NCBI GenBank assembly: GCA_029240595.1
Contig: JARDZZ010000011.1
Span: forward strand, 1-47,793
Reading direction: 5' to 3'
Source of the DNA: Nitrospira sp.
GTDB lineage: Bacteria; Nitrospirota; Nitrospiria; Nitrospirales; Nitrospiraceae
DNA: 47,793 nucleotides
A model generated the notes under the pieces. The model did not search any database. It was not told the DNA's origin and saw nothing but the letters and a program-made list of their open reading frames with translations. The position numbers were made by a program, and so were the translations under genes. Below are positions 46,288 to 47,793 of this stretch, piece by piece (position 1 is the stretch's first letter; each line of letters starts with the position of its first letter).

Positions 46288-46635
46288 TCAGCTGGAAACC
46301 GACGAATCGCACTTGTGCTTCTCGCACAAAGGATGAGTCGTGTTGTGCAATTCTTTCGCGTAATAGGAAAGAATGTCACACTCTTCTGCAGACAACTCGC
46401 CGCTCTGGAGAGCCAAGCCCATGAGTCGTTCACACATCCGCATAAAATCCTTAATTTCGGTTCGCATGGCCGCGGAAATGTACAAGACCAGGGTTTGCTC
46501 CAGTACTGGGAACACCCCTAGTTCTTCTGAAATAGCCTCGCGGGAAAATGGCAGTGATGGCCGACTGGCACTCGGGCGCTGGTCATGTGTGGTTAATGTA
46601 TCGGGAAGCAACGACGAGAGGTGAGGTTGGGGCAC
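46288..46635 (-). CDS. Hypothetical protein (start uncertain)
   Basis: C-terminal part AMRTEIKDFMRMCERLMGLALQSGELSAEECDILSYYAKELHNTT looks like a folded helical domain. Confidence 0.45.
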   Translation of the reverse strand: MPQPHLSSLLPDTLTTHDQRPSASRPSLPFSREAISEELGVFPVLEQTLVLYISAAMRTEIKDFMRMCERLMGLALQSGELSAEECDILSYYAKELHNTTHPLCEKHKCDSSVSS

Positions 46636-46660
46636 CGGCAGCTTGCGCGCGAGTGAAACT

Positions 46661-47515
46661 CTAGGCAGCTTGTAAACGTCGGATGGTCGCTGCCAGGTCG
46701 TCGACCTTGGCGAAAAAGTGCTGGCGCTGTGCCGGCGTAGCGGAACGATCGAGACTCAGGATCAAGCCCGTAATGTGCCGACGCAGTTGTTTCGTCATCT
46801 CGGCGAAATGCGGATCGGAGTCATCGTCCTGGTTCACCAACCAGTTGTGCAGGCGCGCGGAGGTCTGGTCACTGCTGCGAGATTCGATCAGCGCGAGCAA
46901 TTGGTCATGGCGGCGCTTCTGATGGGCATACCAGGCAGGCAAGCTATCAGGAAAATGCATGGTCAGGCGGGTAATCTCCTGCTCCTGCTGTGGGGTAAGC
47001 GGGCCTAGCCATTCTCTCACCAACCCGAGAATCCGCTCCGTCCGCTTGGCGAGCCGTTTGCTGGGATCGTCCTGAAGCAAGGCTTCCTGACGTGCCAGCC
47101 GGCTCTGTAACGCGCTCTTGAGTCGGTTGACTTGGGAGTCGTTGACCTGCCGGACAAATTCTGTTCCATCTGACACGAAGCGCCCGAAGAGATCTGCCCG
47201 TAGCTGATCATATTGGACGAAGGCCCAATCGAGGTCGTCCGTCGACACCCCGTCCTGTACACGTACAGTGGCCTGGTGCAGCACGGATTCATAGCGGGGC
47301 AAAGCTTCATGCCGATGGTGCGATAAAATGCCGGTCAGCCTTGATGATACGAACGTCTTCTGTGGGCGAGTGAGATCGAAGTACCCGTCAATCTGACGTG
47401 CGATCAACCAATCGGCGTGATTGTAGAGCAGTGTTGTGGCAACGCAGCCGGCGAACGTCAGCGATACCAACAAGAGGGGAATGAGCAGGAGGCGTCCTGC
47501 ACGAATGTTCTTCAT
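46661..47515 (-). CDS. DUF6279-like lipoprotein
   Basis: MKNIRAGRLLLIPLLLVSLTFAGCVATTLLYNHADWLIARQIDGYFDLTRPQK; lipobox FAGC. Confidence 0.7.
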   Translation of the reverse strand: MKNIRAGRLLLIPLLLVSLTFAGCVATTLLYNHADWLIARQIDGYFDLTRPQKTFVSSRLTGILSHHRHEALPRYESVLHQATVRVQDGVSTDDLDWAFVQYDQLRADLFGRFVSDGTEFVRQVNDSQVNRLKSALQSRLARQEALLQDDPSKRLAKRTERILGLVREWLGPLTPQQEQEITRLTMHFPDSLPAWYAHQKRRHDQLLALIESRSSDQTSARLHNWLVNQDDDSDPHFAEMTKQLRRHITGLILSLDRSATPAQRQHFFAKVDDLAATIRRLQAA

Positions 47516-47643
47516 CGGTTGCGATTGCCTAACGATCGGAAGCGGTGAGTGTACTGTCACGGTAACACAAGACCCTGCCCCGCTGCTAGTCTTGCAATGA
47601 TCGAGAATTTCTCATTCCTCCGCAAGTATTTACAGGACAATCA

Positions 47644-47793
47644 TCACTTCCATGTTGCAGTTTGTGTCCGTGCGGCCAGGCGAGCGAATTCCTGTTTGGC
47701 AGCGGTGACTTTCCGGAGGTAGGCTCGTACCTCGTGCTCGCCGCACTGCTGCCTTTGGAGCAGCCGAAATCCGCGTGACACGTACGCTTGTCC
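47644..47793 (-). CDS. C-terminal fragment of an unidentified protein cut by window end
   Basis: Open minus frame from 47793 to TGA at 47644: GQAYVSRGFRLLQRQQCGEHEVRAYLRKVTAAKQEFARLAARTQTATWK. Confidence 0.3.
   Translation of the reverse strand, partial: GQAYVSRGFRLLQRQQCGEHEVRAYLRKVTAAKQEFARLAARTQTATWK

Overview
The window encodes about 43 plausible genes on both strands. From overall content I suspect a Nitrospira-like (Nitrospirota) chromosome, but this is inference; no rRNA or marker was tested. The left third (about 1-13.6 kb, + strand) has the 3' part of a CbiZ-like gene, then a large Pil-Chp/TFP-type chemosensory locus: periplasmic DUF3365/Tll0287-like c-heme protein, CheY-like regulator, CheW, PilJ-like MCP with two HAMP regions, large hybrid CheA with three Hpt domains and a C-terminal receiver, two more CheW-like proteins, a receiver fused to a long repetitive coiled coil, and two paralogous proteins with Hpt-like domains that lack the phospho-accepting His, one of them fused to an atypical HD-GYP domain. 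No cheR or cheB is seen. About 14.4-19.4 kb (- strand) is an LPS/acyl cluster (lptF, lptG, fabF, acyl carrier protein, lpxD). The rest is mostly metabolic and housekeeping genes: cold-shock protein, TPR protein, 2-hydroxyacid dehydrogenase, FAD/Fe-S dehydrogenase with a mini di-heme protein, MoaD/ThiS-like protein, HrpB helicase, GNAT plus C39-like peptidase, inorganic pyrophosphatase, DEAD-box helicase, CBS protein, YjbQ, zwf, MFS transporter, DUF2024, exported truncated hemoglobin, methyltransferase, sulfite dehydrogenase pair, OsmC, HAD, NUDIX, HEAT-repeat protein, DUF6279-like lipoprotein. The items most worth follow-up are the His-less Hpt pair in the chemosensory locus, an in-frame palindromic repeat inside hrpB, and a family of about 100-130 bp structured intergenic repeats at about 30.2, 32.0 and 36.0 kb. 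No rRNA, tRNA, CRISPR array or intact transposase was recognised by reading.
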